Positions 37,161 to 43,663 are shown, counted from the first letter of the stretch. The stretch is 43,663 bases of DNA from Acidobacteriota bacterium (GCA_003154775.1 PMES01000030.1:1-43663), one strand, 5' to 3'. Numbers and translations are program-made. The notes: generated by a model from the sequence alone, not told the origin.

Positions 37161-37224
37161 CCGGGAACGCCATTCTCCTGAATGGCGCTTCGCCAGCCGC
37201 CAACCCGGAGCTTGGCGTTCCCGG
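37161..37224. repeat. Long-loop inverted repeat upstream of cysteine desulfurase
   Basis: CCGGGAACGCCA (37161-37172) and TGGCGTTCCCGG (37213-37224) are perfect 12-base inverted arms. The interior carries smaller hairpins, including CATTC/GAATG (37171-37184). The cruciform-like design and intergenic position suggest a dispersed palindromic repeat. Confidence 0.6.
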
Positions 37225-37270
37225 GAATCTTGCTGGAGCCGAGCCGCTCTTCTCTTTGCCTTTGTAGTGG

Positions 37271-37286
37271 CCGGTCTTCAGACCGG
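37271..37286. repeat. Short hairpin CCGGTC-TTCA-GACCGG
   Basis: Six-base perfect arms around a TTCA loop. The central 14 bases are identical to a palindrome within the antitoxin gene (7391-7404), and the design matches the hairpins at 16198-16249. A run of seven T occurs about 14 bases further right. Confidence 0.5.
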
Positions 37287-37935
37287 TTCTTCGCGTCGTT
37301 TTTTTGCGGCGCACACGAGGAAAATGTCGGCGCGACGACCGAAGCTCTTTTTTTCGTATGTGTTGCAGGGGAAGGAGTTAGGGAAAACGAGGTCTGCATG
37401 TGTGGGAACTGCAGGGGTTATAGGTGGTCTGGAATGAGACAGATGTGCATGTGTTGATTGCAGAGGGGTTAGGAGAGGGGCTTGCACAAGTGTTGAAAGT
37501 GGGAGGGTTGCGGCGGAAAGGCGGGAGGCGGTAAAGAAAGTGGCGAGTGGCTAGTGGCGAGGAAGAAAGCGAAGAGGGAATGCTGACCACAGAGAGCACA
37601 GAGTTGCCGGGGAGAAAACGGAAATGTGGAGCGGCTGTTGGAGAGCAGGGGAGGTCTGGACGAGGAGGTGGGGAGGGCCGGAATGGCGCTGGAGCAGAGT
37701 CCCGTCAGCATAACAAATGAAATTTAGCCCATTATTTATCGTTTGTCTACTATTATTTAGTGGGTATCAGTTTCGACATTGGTACGAGGAACAGCGCTCA
37801 GAAGAGGAAAATTCAAAAACCGCACCCTAGATAGTCACAAGAGTGCGGCACCCTGGCCGTTTCCGAGGCTAAGGCTGTGCCACCCGCCACGGTAACATTT
37901 CGTGGACTTGTCAGCCAACATGATAATATCCACGC

Positions 37936-39087
37936 ATGGACACCCCACCCGTCCATCAGCCCCGCTGTAAGAACTGCCAATCACCCATTCCCGTAGACTC
38001 TTCCTTCTGCAACAAGTGCGGCCACAGAATATCGGACGAGAATATTACGTCACTCGAAGAGCGTCTGACCAAGCTGGAGCAGCGGGTGACCGCACATTCG
38101 CAGAAGGTGTCCACCAAACAGGACTATCTTGAGATTGATACCGCTGCGAAGGTCGTCGAGCGAGTAAGGAAGTGGGCGACGACATTTCTCTATTTCGCTG
38201 CTATTCCGCTCGGGATTCTCGTTCTTGCCTTAGCCGTCGTCTTTGGCAAAGGGGTGTTCGATTTGGGCAATATCGCGTCCAATTCAAAAGCGTCGGTGGA
38301 GAAAGTCTTAGAACAAGCCCGAGGGACTGCACGGGACGCAAAGAACACTGCGGATGATGCTCTAACAAAGTCCAAACGGATGAATGCCGAGATCAACGAG
38401 ACACAGGCAGCCGTTTCAAAGTTGAAAGACCAAGTCAATAGTCGGCTCACGGAAGTTGAAAATCTAGGCAATCGTGTCAAAGGTTCGCAGGCCCAAGTAG
38501 AAACACTTAAAAACTCGGTGGATACTGAGACTAAAGCGTTGCACTTCTTGACCGACGAGGTAACTGCTGTAAAGAATGCGAAAAGTACATCGGACGTGAT
38601 CAATATCTACCCTATTCTAGGCGGCCACATGGCGGGAGGTAGAAGTGGGTGGATAGACCCCAAATCAAAAATGCCGGGAAAGACTTACGTCGTGCTCAGT
38701 CTTTTTATCACCCATCAATCTGCCTTCAAGGCCAAGGACGTTGCAGAAGCAAAGACTGCGCTAGAGAATAATGCGTACAACGTCTTTTTAGATTCTGTCT
38801 CCGTATTTGCCGGTGACCCAAGATCGAGCAACCAGCCTGTCGGAATGAGCCTTGACGCCAATAGCTGCATGTATTGGCTAAAGCCACCATCCCAAGCACC
38901 TTGTATTCTCTATTTTCAGCCAGACTTAAGGAACTACGCTGCGAAGGCTCGTGACCTCGTGAAGGTTGTTCAAATCGTACCGGACGCACGAATACAATAC
39001 GTTGACCCCAAGACTCTCAGTTCGGACCAGCGTGAGCTGTTAGATTTATCGCACATGGATATGGTCGTCGTGCTTGGTCAGCCGTGA
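37936..39087 (+). CDS. Zinc-ribbon, transmembrane, coiled-coil protein of unknown function
   Basis: A 383-residue protein of modular design. An N-terminal zinc ribbon has Cys pairs at 11/14 and 25/28 (CKNCQSPIPVDSSFCNKCGH). A short coiled coil follows (about 38-60), then one membrane segment (about 82-104, YFAAIPLGILVLALAVVFG) and a long coiled coil (about 113-215). The C-terminal domain of about 165 residues (YVVLSLFITHQSAFKAKDVA, NVFLDSVSVFAGDP, SHMDMVVVLGQP) I do not recognise. Topology would put the ribbon on one side of the membrane and the coiled coil plus C-terminal domain on the other. The base composition is visibly less G+C-rich than the housekeeping genes. The following gene starts about 20 bases downstream. 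No Shine-Dalgarno sequence is evident before ATG 37936. Confidence 0.7.
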   Translation: MDTPPVHQPRCKNCQSPIPVDSSFCNKCGHRISDENITSLEERLTKLEQRVTAHSQKVSTKQDYLEIDTAAKVVERVRKWATTFLYFAAIPLGILVLALAVVFGKGVFDLGNIASNSKASVEKVLEQARGTARDAKNTADDALTKSKRMNAEINETQAAVSKLKDQVNSRLTEVENLGNRVKGSQAQVETLKNSVDTETKALHFLTDEVTAVKNAKSTSDVINIYPILGGHMAGGRSGWIDPKSKMPGKTYVVLSLFITHQSAFKAKDVAEAKTALENNAYNVFLDSVSVFAGDPRSSNQPVGMSLDANSCMYWLKPPSQAPCILYFQPDLRNYAAKARDLVKVVQIVPDARIQYVDPKTLSSDQRELLDLSHMDMVVVLGQP

Positions 39088-39107
39088 TACACGGGAGGTG
39101 AGTGCTC

Positions 39108-39899
39108 GTGTGGAAGAATTTGGCATTGAATGTCTTTGGGGGGATTCTTGCCGGGTTGGCATTCTCTCTGTGGCACGGCGTTGTGCGGGAGTTCACCAAG
39201 CGTCGATTCAAACAAATATTTGGTTTGAAAGCGGTGGAAGAAGGCATAACTCTAGTCTATGAGGAGCTGGCTTTGCCGCTTCAAGGCGGGAGCCATCCTT
39301 ACTGTAAACCTGGATACGAGGCGACCGGAAGGTGTTTTTCGATTAGCCGCCCGATACCAATTGCGAGCGTTCGAGCGGTGAGTTATCTCTCAAGTACAAT
39401 TGGGAAGTTCATAAGAAAGAGTCCAGTAGTTCGGTCGGACATCGAGGTTCGCAACCTCCTCGACCTCGATTTCGTCTGTTTCGGTGGACCGTTCTCAAAC
39501 ATAATGACTGAAACTTGCATGGCGAACAGCGGGAATCGGCTGGTAATCTTCGACCAAACAGCGAGCCAGTTTAAGGCGAAAAACGATGGTCAACCACTCG
39601 TACAGTTCCATCCCAGTTTCGACTACGGTCTGATTCTAAAATTGCACCCCGTTCAGTTTCCAGAAAGAGTGTGGATAGTGTGTGCCGGGATTGGGGAAAG
39701 AGGAACGTCAGGAACGGCATGGTATTTGGCAAATAAGTGGCAGGAACTCAGGAGCAAGACAAAAGATAAACCATTTGCGGCGATCTTCAGAGTTGAACCA
39801 GACGCACATTCCGGCAGGGACCAATCCGCAGAGTTGCTGAAAATCATCGTTCTAAATGGCGAAAAAACTGAAACGACAAACTTGGAAAATGCCCAATAA
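39108..39899 (+). CDS. Membrane-anchored protein with FGGPxSN/GERGTSG domain, function unknown
   Basis: About 263 residues with one N-terminal membrane segment (LNVFGGILAGLAFSLW) followed by basic residues and a globular domain. Conspicuous segments are RAVSYLSSTIGKF, LDLDFVCFGGPFSN (FGGPFSN about 125-131), FDYGLILKLHPVQFPERVWIVC and CAGIGERGTSGTAWYLANKW (192-211). The strand-GGP and strand-AGxGE pattern suggests a Rossmann-like alpha/beta fold that could bind a nucleotide or similar ligand; this is inference from pattern alone. GTG 39108 is preferred because GGAGGT sits at a normal distance; GTG 39102 would be too close. It follows the zinc-ribbon gene by 20 bases, shares its lower G+C, and likely works with it at the membrane. 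Confidence 0.68.
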   Translation: MWKNLALNVFGGILAGLAFSLWHGVVREFTKRRFKQIFGLKAVEEGITLVYEELALPLQGGSHPYCKPGYEATGRCFSISRPIPIASVRAVSYLSSTIGKFIRKSPVVRSDIEVRNLLDLDFVCFGGPFSNIMTETCMANSGNRLVIFDQTASQFKAKNDGQPLVQFHPSFDYGLILKLHPVQFPERVWIVCAGIGERGTSGTAWYLANKWQELRSKTKDKPFAAIFRVEPDAHSGRDQSAELLKIIVLNGEKTETTNLENAQ

Positions 39900-40167
39900 C
39901 GCTCACTGGGTCCGACAAAAACTACCTCTGCGAATCGTGCCCGGCTTTGTGCCTACTAGGCGGTTGGCCAAGAGGTGGGAACTGGGTGCCGCACCCTTTG
40001 CGTTTGGTTCATAGAGGGTCCGGTTTTTGACTTTTCGTTTTTCTGGGCATGCCCCTCAAACCAGCGCATATCCTGCGCGTCCCTCCATCAAGCGCCCCTC
40101 GAAGCACGCCTGGCAATGCTGGGACAATTGACGTCGGCGAGCACCCATCCTTGAGACGCTGCTGGTT
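39900..40167. other. Gap after the membrane module, with flanking repeat copy
   Basis: No gene is supported. GTGCCGCACCCT at 39986-39997 repeats, with one mismatch, GTGCGGCACCCT at 37843-37854, so the two-gene module lies between short direct repeats about 2.1 kb apart. Confidence 0.4.
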
Positions 40168-40494
40168 TCAAGACTTGGCGGGGAAGAAATCTGGGACCGT
40201 GGCGGGATCGACGCCTGGAATCCGCCGTCTTGGCAGCGGTGGAACGGGAGTGCGCCCGTAGCGTTCATTCCATCTGGCCCAGGAGGTTCGGTCGAAAATC
40301 CCAGGTGCAGGATCATCCAATGCGGCGATGAAATCCGCGTCGCTGAAGTACTTCCTGAGGATGGCAATGTCTTCATCGGAAGCGTAGGTCATCGCATAGG
40401 TGAGAAAGCGCGAAGGGAATTCCAGCGCTTCTTCTGGAGTTCCAAACCAGAAGATGCGCTTGGCAACAGCCAGAAGTTCGGCAGAATAGGTCAT
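40168..40494 (-). CDS. Small hypothetical protein
   Basis: A 108-residue soluble protein, helical in the first two thirds (SAELLAVAKRIFWFGTPEEA, LRKYFSDADFIAALDD) with a Trp-rich middle (TSWARWNERYG) and a Pro/Arg-rich tail. No family that I can name; proteins of this kind commonly follow a small partner gene. ATG 40494 overlaps the stop of an upstream open frame (ATGA) and has AGGGTGA upstream. That upstream frame is only a fragment, so this gene may be the surviving half of a two-gene unit. Confidence 0.65.
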   Translation of the reverse strand: MTYSAELLAVAKRIFWFGTPEEALEFPSRFLTYAMTYASDEDIAILRKYFSDADFIAALDDPAPGIFDRTSWARWNERYGRTPVPPLPRRRIPGVDPATVPDFFPAKS

Positions 40495-40631
40495 CGCTCG
40501 TCACCCTGAGAAGCCAAGTCGCGCTTCCCAACAAGCACGGGCAGCTCATCCAATTTTACGCCTGCCGCCGCGGTTCGCAACGCGTTTTGTGTCGTTGTCG
40601 GCACGCCGACAATTGCGTTTCTGACCGGCCG
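40491..40631 (-). pseudogene. 3' remnant of a partner gene, cut by a palindromic repeat
   Basis: In the frame ending at TGA 40491-40493 the last 46 codons (RNAIVGVPTTTQNALRTAAA, then VKLDELPVLVGKRDLASQGD) read like protein-coding sequence and overlap the next start by ATGA. Going upstream the frame hits a stop at 40632-40634, exactly where the repeat at 40631-40718 begins. The simplest reading is that the repeat replaced or interrupted the 5' part. A short complete gene from GTG 40604 is an alternative. The family is not recognised. Confidence 0.4.
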
Positions 40632-40718
40632 TCATTCCGAACGGAGTCTGCGGAGTGAGGAATCCCTCTTCTCTTGGGTTTCCCCGAAAGAGAGATTCCT
40701 CGCTTCGCTCGGAATGAC
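40631..40718. repeat. Palindromic REP/MITE-like element
   Basis: Ends GTCATTCCGA (40631-40640) and TCGGAATGAC (40709-40718) are perfect inverted repeats. The similarity extends inward through a GAGGAATC/GATTCCTC pair to give arms of about 30 bases with a few mismatches and a short internal duplication in the left arm (CGGAGTCTGCGGAG). This type of sequence is widely dispersed in several bacterial phyla. It encodes nothing. With the remnant and the promoter of the next gene it fills 40495-40812. Confidence 0.75.
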
Positions 40719-40812
40719 GGGGATGAGTGTGGCGCGGCGATCCAGCCAGACCGTGCTGTCCGCGGGAAGATTGGTGCTAAAGTAGGGATAGAGACAGCGA
40801 CGCGACGACGTC

Positions 40813-41469
40813 ATGATGATCACCATTTCCAAAGAGAACTATCTCAAGGCCATTGCCGAGGCTGAGGCGGAAGGGAAGACGGTGATCCCCGCGCTCCTGG
40901 CCCATTGGCTTAGCGTAACGCCACCGGCGGTCACCGCGGCCCTCAAGCGGCTGCGAAGAGACGCTTTGGTCACCCTGGAGAAGGGCAGCATTCAACTGAC
41001 CGCCGAAGGACGCAAGGTCGCCGAGCGAACCATTCTTCGCCATCACCTGATCGAGCGCATGCTCTTCGAGGTTTTCGGCATGGAATGGATTGACGTTCAC
41101 GAGGAAGCCGAGCGCCTGGAGCATGCTGTCTCTCCGGCCTTCGAGAAGAAACTCATCAAAATGCTGGGACATAAAGAAACCTGCCCGCACGGGAACGGCT
41201 TGGCGGTGATGAGTCCCGAGCAACGGCGGAAGAAAGGGCAGCGCTTGCTGACCGAAGCTGAACCGGGCGCAACCTACCGGGTCTTCAGCGTGTACGAACG
41301 GGACCGCAAGCTGCTGGAATTCCTGGATGAAAGAGGCATACGCCCGGGCACGCAGTTGAAAGTGGAATCCCGGAACTACGACGGGACGGCCATTCTAAAG
41401 ATTGCAAGAAAGCGCCTCGCGCTGGGTTCTCCGGCGGCCGAGAAGATCTGGGTGGCACGAGAACGCTAA
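40813..41469 (+). CDS. DtxR/MntR-family metal-dependent regulator
   Basis: A 218-residue transcription factor. The N-terminal winged helix is typical (ISKENYLKAIAEAEAEGKTV, then SVTPPAVTAALKRLRRDALV). The metal-binding and dimerisation helices follow (ERTILRHHLIERMLFEVFG, EEAERLEHAVSPAFEKKL), with candidate ligands in RHHLIE and RLEH, then TCPHGN. The C-terminus is a FeoA/SH3-like domain (EPGATYRVFSVYERD, RGIRPGTQLKVES). Family members repress metal importers when Mn2+ or Fe2+ is plentiful. It lies 98 bases upstream of an Nramp-type transporter, the usual target of MntR. ATG 40813 and ATG 40816 are both possible; neither has a strong ribosome binding site. Confidence 0.92.
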   Translation: MMITISKENYLKAIAEAEAEGKTVIPALLAHWLSVTPPAVTAALKRLRRDALVTLEKGSIQLTAEGRKVAERTILRHHLIERMLFEVFGMEWIDVHEEAERLEHAVSPAFEKKLIKMLGHKETCPHGNGLAVMSPEQRRKKGQRLLTEAEPGATYRVFSVYERDRKLLEFLDERGIRPGTQLKVESRNYDGTAILKIARKRLALGSPAAEKIWVARER

Positions 41470-41504
41470 TCGAACTGTTGTTAATCCCAGTTAATAAAAT
41501 CTGG

Positions 41505-41550
41505 TATACTGCGCTTTATTGCGCGGGAATGCCTTAGTACGTTCCGCGCA
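41505..41550 (+). promoter_or_regulatory. Extended -10 promoter and leader hairpin before Nramp gene
   Basis: TGGTATACT (41502-41510) is an extended -10 box; -35 candidates upstream are poor. Ten bases on, TGCGCGGGAA (41520-41529) and TTCCGCGCA (41542-41550) form a nearly perfect inverted repeat that would be at the 5' end of the transcript. It could be an operator for the upstream regulator or an RNA structure; the conserved boxes of the manganese (yybP-ykoY) riboswitch are not seen. Confidence 0.45.
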
Positions 41551-41567
41551 GGGCGAGGGAATCGCTG

Positions 41568-42959
41568 ATGGGCGCAGGACCTCTATCGAGGGCGAAGGCG
41601 CAAGGAGTCACCCAAGCAGACGTCGTTATCACGCACGAAGACGTTGATCGTGCGCACGACCGCGTGCGCGTGTCCGCGGCGCGCGCCCAGCGGGGAACCT
41701 TCTCCAAGTTCCGTCTGCTGTGGCTGCTCGTGGGACCCGGAATTCTCGTCATGCTTGGAGAGAACGACGGCCCCAGCATGATTTCCTACGCCGCGACGGG
41801 CGCGCGGTTTGGAATTGGTTTCTTCCTTCCCTTCGTCGTGCTTACGTTTTGCATGGCCATCGTCGTACAAGAGATGACCATGCGTCTGGGATCCGCCACG
41901 CATCGCGGCCACGCGGAATTGATCTTCGACCGCTTTGGGCCGTTTTGGGGCTGGTTCTCCATGATCGACCTGGGCATCGGCAACTTCCTGACGCTGATCA
42001 CCGAGTTTATTGCCATCCGTGCAGGCCTGGGATTTTTTGGAGTGCCCCCATGGGCTGCGGTCGTCAGCGCGCTGGTGTTCTTGTGTTTGGCCATCATGAC
42101 GCACCGTTATTGGACCTGGGAACGAACGCTGCTCGCCATCGCCGTATTCAATCTGATTTTTGTTCCCGTTGCCCTGCTCACGCACCCAAATTGGCACTCT
42201 GTCGGTAGTGCACTAATCACCTGGAAGCCTCTCCCTGGCGGGTTGAGCCAAGACACTCTGATCATCGTGTTGGCGGACATTGGCGCAACTGTGACCCCGT
42301 GGATGCTTTTCTTTCAACAGAGCGCCACCGTTGACAAGGGACTCACCCGGAAAGACATCCATCTTGGCCGCATCGATACGGTAGTGGGGGCTGCATTGGC
42401 CGCGACGGCTGCGGTGGCAACCATAATTGCAACAGCCCCATTATTCGCCCACCACATGACTGCCGAGAATTTTCAGGGAGCTGAGTTCGCGCAAGCACTC
42501 CAGCCGTTAATCGGGCGATTTGGCGCGGCATTGTTCGCACTTGGTATCGTGGAAGCTGGAATGGTTGCGTCGGTGACTATTTCCATGTCCTCTGCCTATG
42601 CGTTCGGAGAAGTAGCCCGCAGGCCTCACAGCCTAAACCTGCCTGTGGGGCAAGGAAAGGCTTTCTATTCGGTGTTGTTTTTATGCGCGGCGACGGCCGG
42701 AGCGATCGTGTTGATCCCCGGGCTTCCACTGGTTTATGTGGTTCTACTGGTGAATGTGGTCGCCGTGCTGGCGATGCCGCCTGCCCTCGTGTTCCTGTTC
42801 ATGCTTGCGAATGACCGGGAAGTCATGGGCGATCTTGTGAGTCCGACGTGGGCGAATATACTCGCTACCTGCGTGGTCGTTTTTCTGACACTTGCGGGTG
42901 TACTCTTCGGCGTTAGCGTAATTGCGCCGAATGTTTTCGCGCTTCTAGGCGGGAAGTAG
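41568..42959 (+). CDS. Nramp-related divalent metal transporter, non-canonical site
   Basis: A 463-residue membrane protein of the Nramp (natural resistance-associated macrophage protein) superfamily with about eleven hydrophobic segments after an unusually long hydrophilic N-terminus of about 50 residues. The first segment reads LLVGPGILVMLGENDGPSMI, in which the canonical DPGN metal motif of MntH is replaced by NDGPS (residues 66-70). In the sixth segment the canonical MPH is replaced by TPWM (243-246). MRLGSATHRGHAEL matches the MRLG-T-GKGLAEL stretch of the family. Such changes occur in Nramp-related subgroups with altered substrates, including magnesium transporters, so Mn2+ cannot be assumed. 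The DtxR-like regulator upstream supports a transition metal. A small membrane protein gene follows after 12 bases. Confidence 0.88.
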   Translation: MGAGPLSRAKAQGVTQADVVITHEDVDRAHDRVRVSAARAQRGTFSKFRLLWLLVGPGILVMLGENDGPSMISYAATGARFGIGFFLPFVVLTFCMAIVVQEMTMRLGSATHRGHAELIFDRFGPFWGWFSMIDLGIGNFLTLITEFIAIRAGLGFFGVPPWAAVVSALVFLCLAIMTHRYWTWERTLLAIAVFNLIFVPVALLTHPNWHSVGSALITWKPLPGGLSQDTLIIVLADIGATVTPWMLFFQQSATVDKGLTRKDIHLGRIDTVVGAALAATAAVATIIATAPLFAHHMTAENFQGAEFAQALQPLIGRFGAALFALGIVEAGMVASVTISMSSAYAFGEVARRPHSLNLPVGQGKAFYSVLFLCAATAGAIVLIPGLPLVYVVLLVNVVAVLAMPPALVFLFMLANDREVMGDLVSPTWANILATCVVVFLTLAGVLFGVSVIAPNVFALLGGK

Positions 42960-42971
42960 GAGGACTGAAGG

Positions 42972-43190
42972 ATGCCCTCAAAAGACAAAGGACACAGTTC
43001 GATTACCTCCACCGATCAAGAAATGGTTTTGTCCTCGCTCGAGCCGGAACAACTCGCCGGGTTGAAAAAGCACCTTATTCCCAGGCGTCACCTGATAGGG
43101 CCTGAGAAGTTCGTGCTGTGGTCCCTGCGAATCTATCTGCTGTTCATGATTGTGGTGGTCATATACCAAGTGTGGGCCAGTCTACATTAG
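42972..43190 (+). CDS. Small single-pass membrane protein downstream of Nramp gene
   Basis: A 72-residue protein whose first 45 residues are polar (SSITSTDQEMVLSSLEPEQL) and whose C-terminus is one membrane segment (FVLWSLRIYLLFMIVVVIYQ). ATG 42972 has AGGAGG upstream with normal-to-long spacing and lies 12 bases after the transporter stop, so it is clearly part of the transporter operon. I do not recognise a family. Small proteins encoded with transporters often modulate them, which would be a reasonable but untested idea here. Confidence 0.75.
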   Translation: MPSKDKGHSSITSTDQEMVLSSLEPEQLAGLKKHLIPRRHLIGPEKFVLWSLRIYLLFMIVVVIYQVWASLH

Positions 43191-43201
43191 GATGGAGAGT
43201 T

Positions 43202-43257
43202 GCGAGCGCTTGCTCGCGGGCGAAGGGTACGGAGCGCACAAATCGCGCTCCGTACCC
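43202..43257. terminator. Tandem hairpins between convergent genes
   Basis: Two perfect hairpins lie in the 77-base gap: GCGAGC/GCTCGC (43202-43217) and a 13-base stem GGGTACGGAGCGC/GCGCTCCGTACCC (43225-43237 with 43245-43257). Neither has a T-run, but the position between convergent genes suggests transcription termination or insulation in both directions. Confidence 0.5.
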
Positions 43258-43267
43258 GGTATCCAGT

Positions 43268-43663
43268 TCACGCGCGTTGTTCTTTCCTGCTCCACTTGCG
43301 AATCGAGCGGATCTGGTCTTTGGGGATGTGGAGGAACGCCAGGAATTCCTGGTGCTCTTCCGGTGCGGAACGCTCGAATTCAGCGTGCCACTTGCGCATA
43401 TCGGCCTCGCTGAATCCGGACGCCTTCATGATGGCAACCCACTTTTCCTTGGTGATCACTTTCTTCCTCCCGAGAGAAAATTTGTGCTGCAACAGCTTCA
43501 GGATGGCGCGCTGGTGGCCGCGAAGGGCTTGAATCTCCGCGTTCAATTCCACCAGACGGCGCTTTAAGATGCCAGACGCGTCACTTTCGGGGCGGTCCAG
43601 AATCGCACGGATGTCACCGAGCCCCAGGCCTGCATTGCGGAAAACGCAAATCTGCTCGAGGCG
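43268..43663 (-). CDS. MerR-family regulator, 3' part (runs off the window)
   Basis: The frame is open to the right edge of the window, so the N-terminal DNA-binding helices are missing. The visible 131 residues begin RLEQICVFRNAGLGLGDIRA, the second conserved part of the MerR winged helix. The long dimerisation helix follows (SGILKRRLVELNAEIQAL), then a helical C-terminal effector domain (TKEKWVAIMKASGFSEADMR, WHAEFERSAPEEHQEFLAFL) resembling TipAS-type ligand domains. No Cys/metal pattern is visible, so a small organic ligand is more likely than a metal. It is convergent with the Nramp operon. A GTG at 43550-43552 could look like a start but lies inside the dimerisation helix. Confidence 0.85.
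   Translation of the reverse strand, partial: RLEQICVFRNAGLGLGDIRAILDRPESDASGILKRRLVELNAEIQALRGHQRAILKLLQHKFSLGRKKVITKEKWVAIMKASGFSEADMRKWHAEFERSAPEEHQEFLAFLHIPKDQIRSIRKWSRKEQRA

Larger units (their letters stand above)
37095..37935. other. Long gene-free stretch with G-rich top strand
   Basis: About 840 bases with no supported gene. From about 37370 to 37700 the top strand is strongly G-rich and C-poor, with many GGG runs, unlike anything else in the window. From about 37710 to 37770 the sequence turns AT-rich and may contain the promoter of the next gene, although no clear -35/-10 pair could be fixed. Two palindromic elements, listed separately, lie at the left side. Confidence 0.55.

Noticed and set aside
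34860-37181. A 773-codon open frame on the + strand
   Set aside because: It is antisense to mnmA and the cysteine desulfurase across both genes and their gap. Its translation has no recognisable domain; long antisense frames are common in GC-rich DNA.
37182-37711. Several small frames on both strands in the G-rich gap
   Set aside because: Low-complexity translations, no ribosome binding sites; explained by base skew.
40632-40832. A 66-codon open frame on the - strand
   Set aside because: Most of it is translated palindromic repeat and the promoter of the DtxR-like gene.
41470-41567. Manganese (yybP-ykoY) riboswitch upstream of the Nramp gene
   Set aside because: The leader is short and lacks the conserved boxes of that class; only a simple hairpin is visible.

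Overview
The window reads as chromosome of a Gram-negative, high-G+C bacterium, most likely an acidobacterium (Acidobacteriota, Terriglobia-like). Three things point there. Two adjacent secreted proteins carry the VWFA-related domain with the MIDAS motif and YxLGY/GYYAP ending that is largely confined to this phylum. A complete CMP-KDO gene set (kdsA, kdsB, kdsC, kdsD) implies lipopolysaccharide. Several intergenic palindromes are of the kind scattered through acidobacterial genomes. The genus cannot be named from the sequence alone. No tRNA, rRNA, CRISPR array, transposase, integrase or replication origin was seen.

Layout. 130-1751: a small ORF translationally coupled to an APC amino-acid permease. 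2303-12417: a mostly leftward block holding a DUF1761 membrane protein, a RibD/DHFR-like gene broken by one stop codon, kdsC, a CPBP membrane protein, kdsD, kdsA, a PIN/ribbon-helix-helix toxin-antitoxin pair, pyrG and kdsB. The kds/pyrG block is interrupted twice: by the toxin-antitoxin pair between pyrG and kdsA, and by a rightward two-gene unit (secreted protein plus repeat lipoprotein) between pyrG and kdsB. 12590-14651: two tandem VWFA proteins. 14939-20873: phosphopentomutase, a LiaF-like/toastrack membrane protein, a Fes-like esterase and an RsbU-like phosphatase.

21191-27281 is a tight rightward operon in which every gene overlaps the next: uvrA, a TPR protein, two small exported proteins of unknown function and a SprT-like metalloprotease. 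Then come a TPR protein and an S46 dipeptidyl-peptidase (leftward), a ClC chloride transporter, uvrC, a YtxH protein and a DUF948-like protein (rightward). A leftward pair, cysteine desulfurase and mnmA, forms a self-contained sulfur relay for tRNA 2-thiouridine.

37161-40720 looks accessory. It has a gene-free stretch with strongly G-rich top strand, a lower-G+C two-gene module of unrecognised membrane proteins (37936-39899) bracketed by short direct repeats, an orphan small gene with a truncated partner, and a palindromic mobile-type repeat. The right end is a metal-homeostasis unit: a DtxR/MntR-like regulator, an Nramp-family transporter with a non-canonical metal site, and a small membrane protein. 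A MerR-type regulator runs off the right edge.

The best candidates for undescribed biology are the two-gene membrane module at 37936-39899, the uvrA to SprT operon, and the toxin-antitoxin promoter whose palindrome spans both the -10 box and the start codon directly upstream of kdsA.
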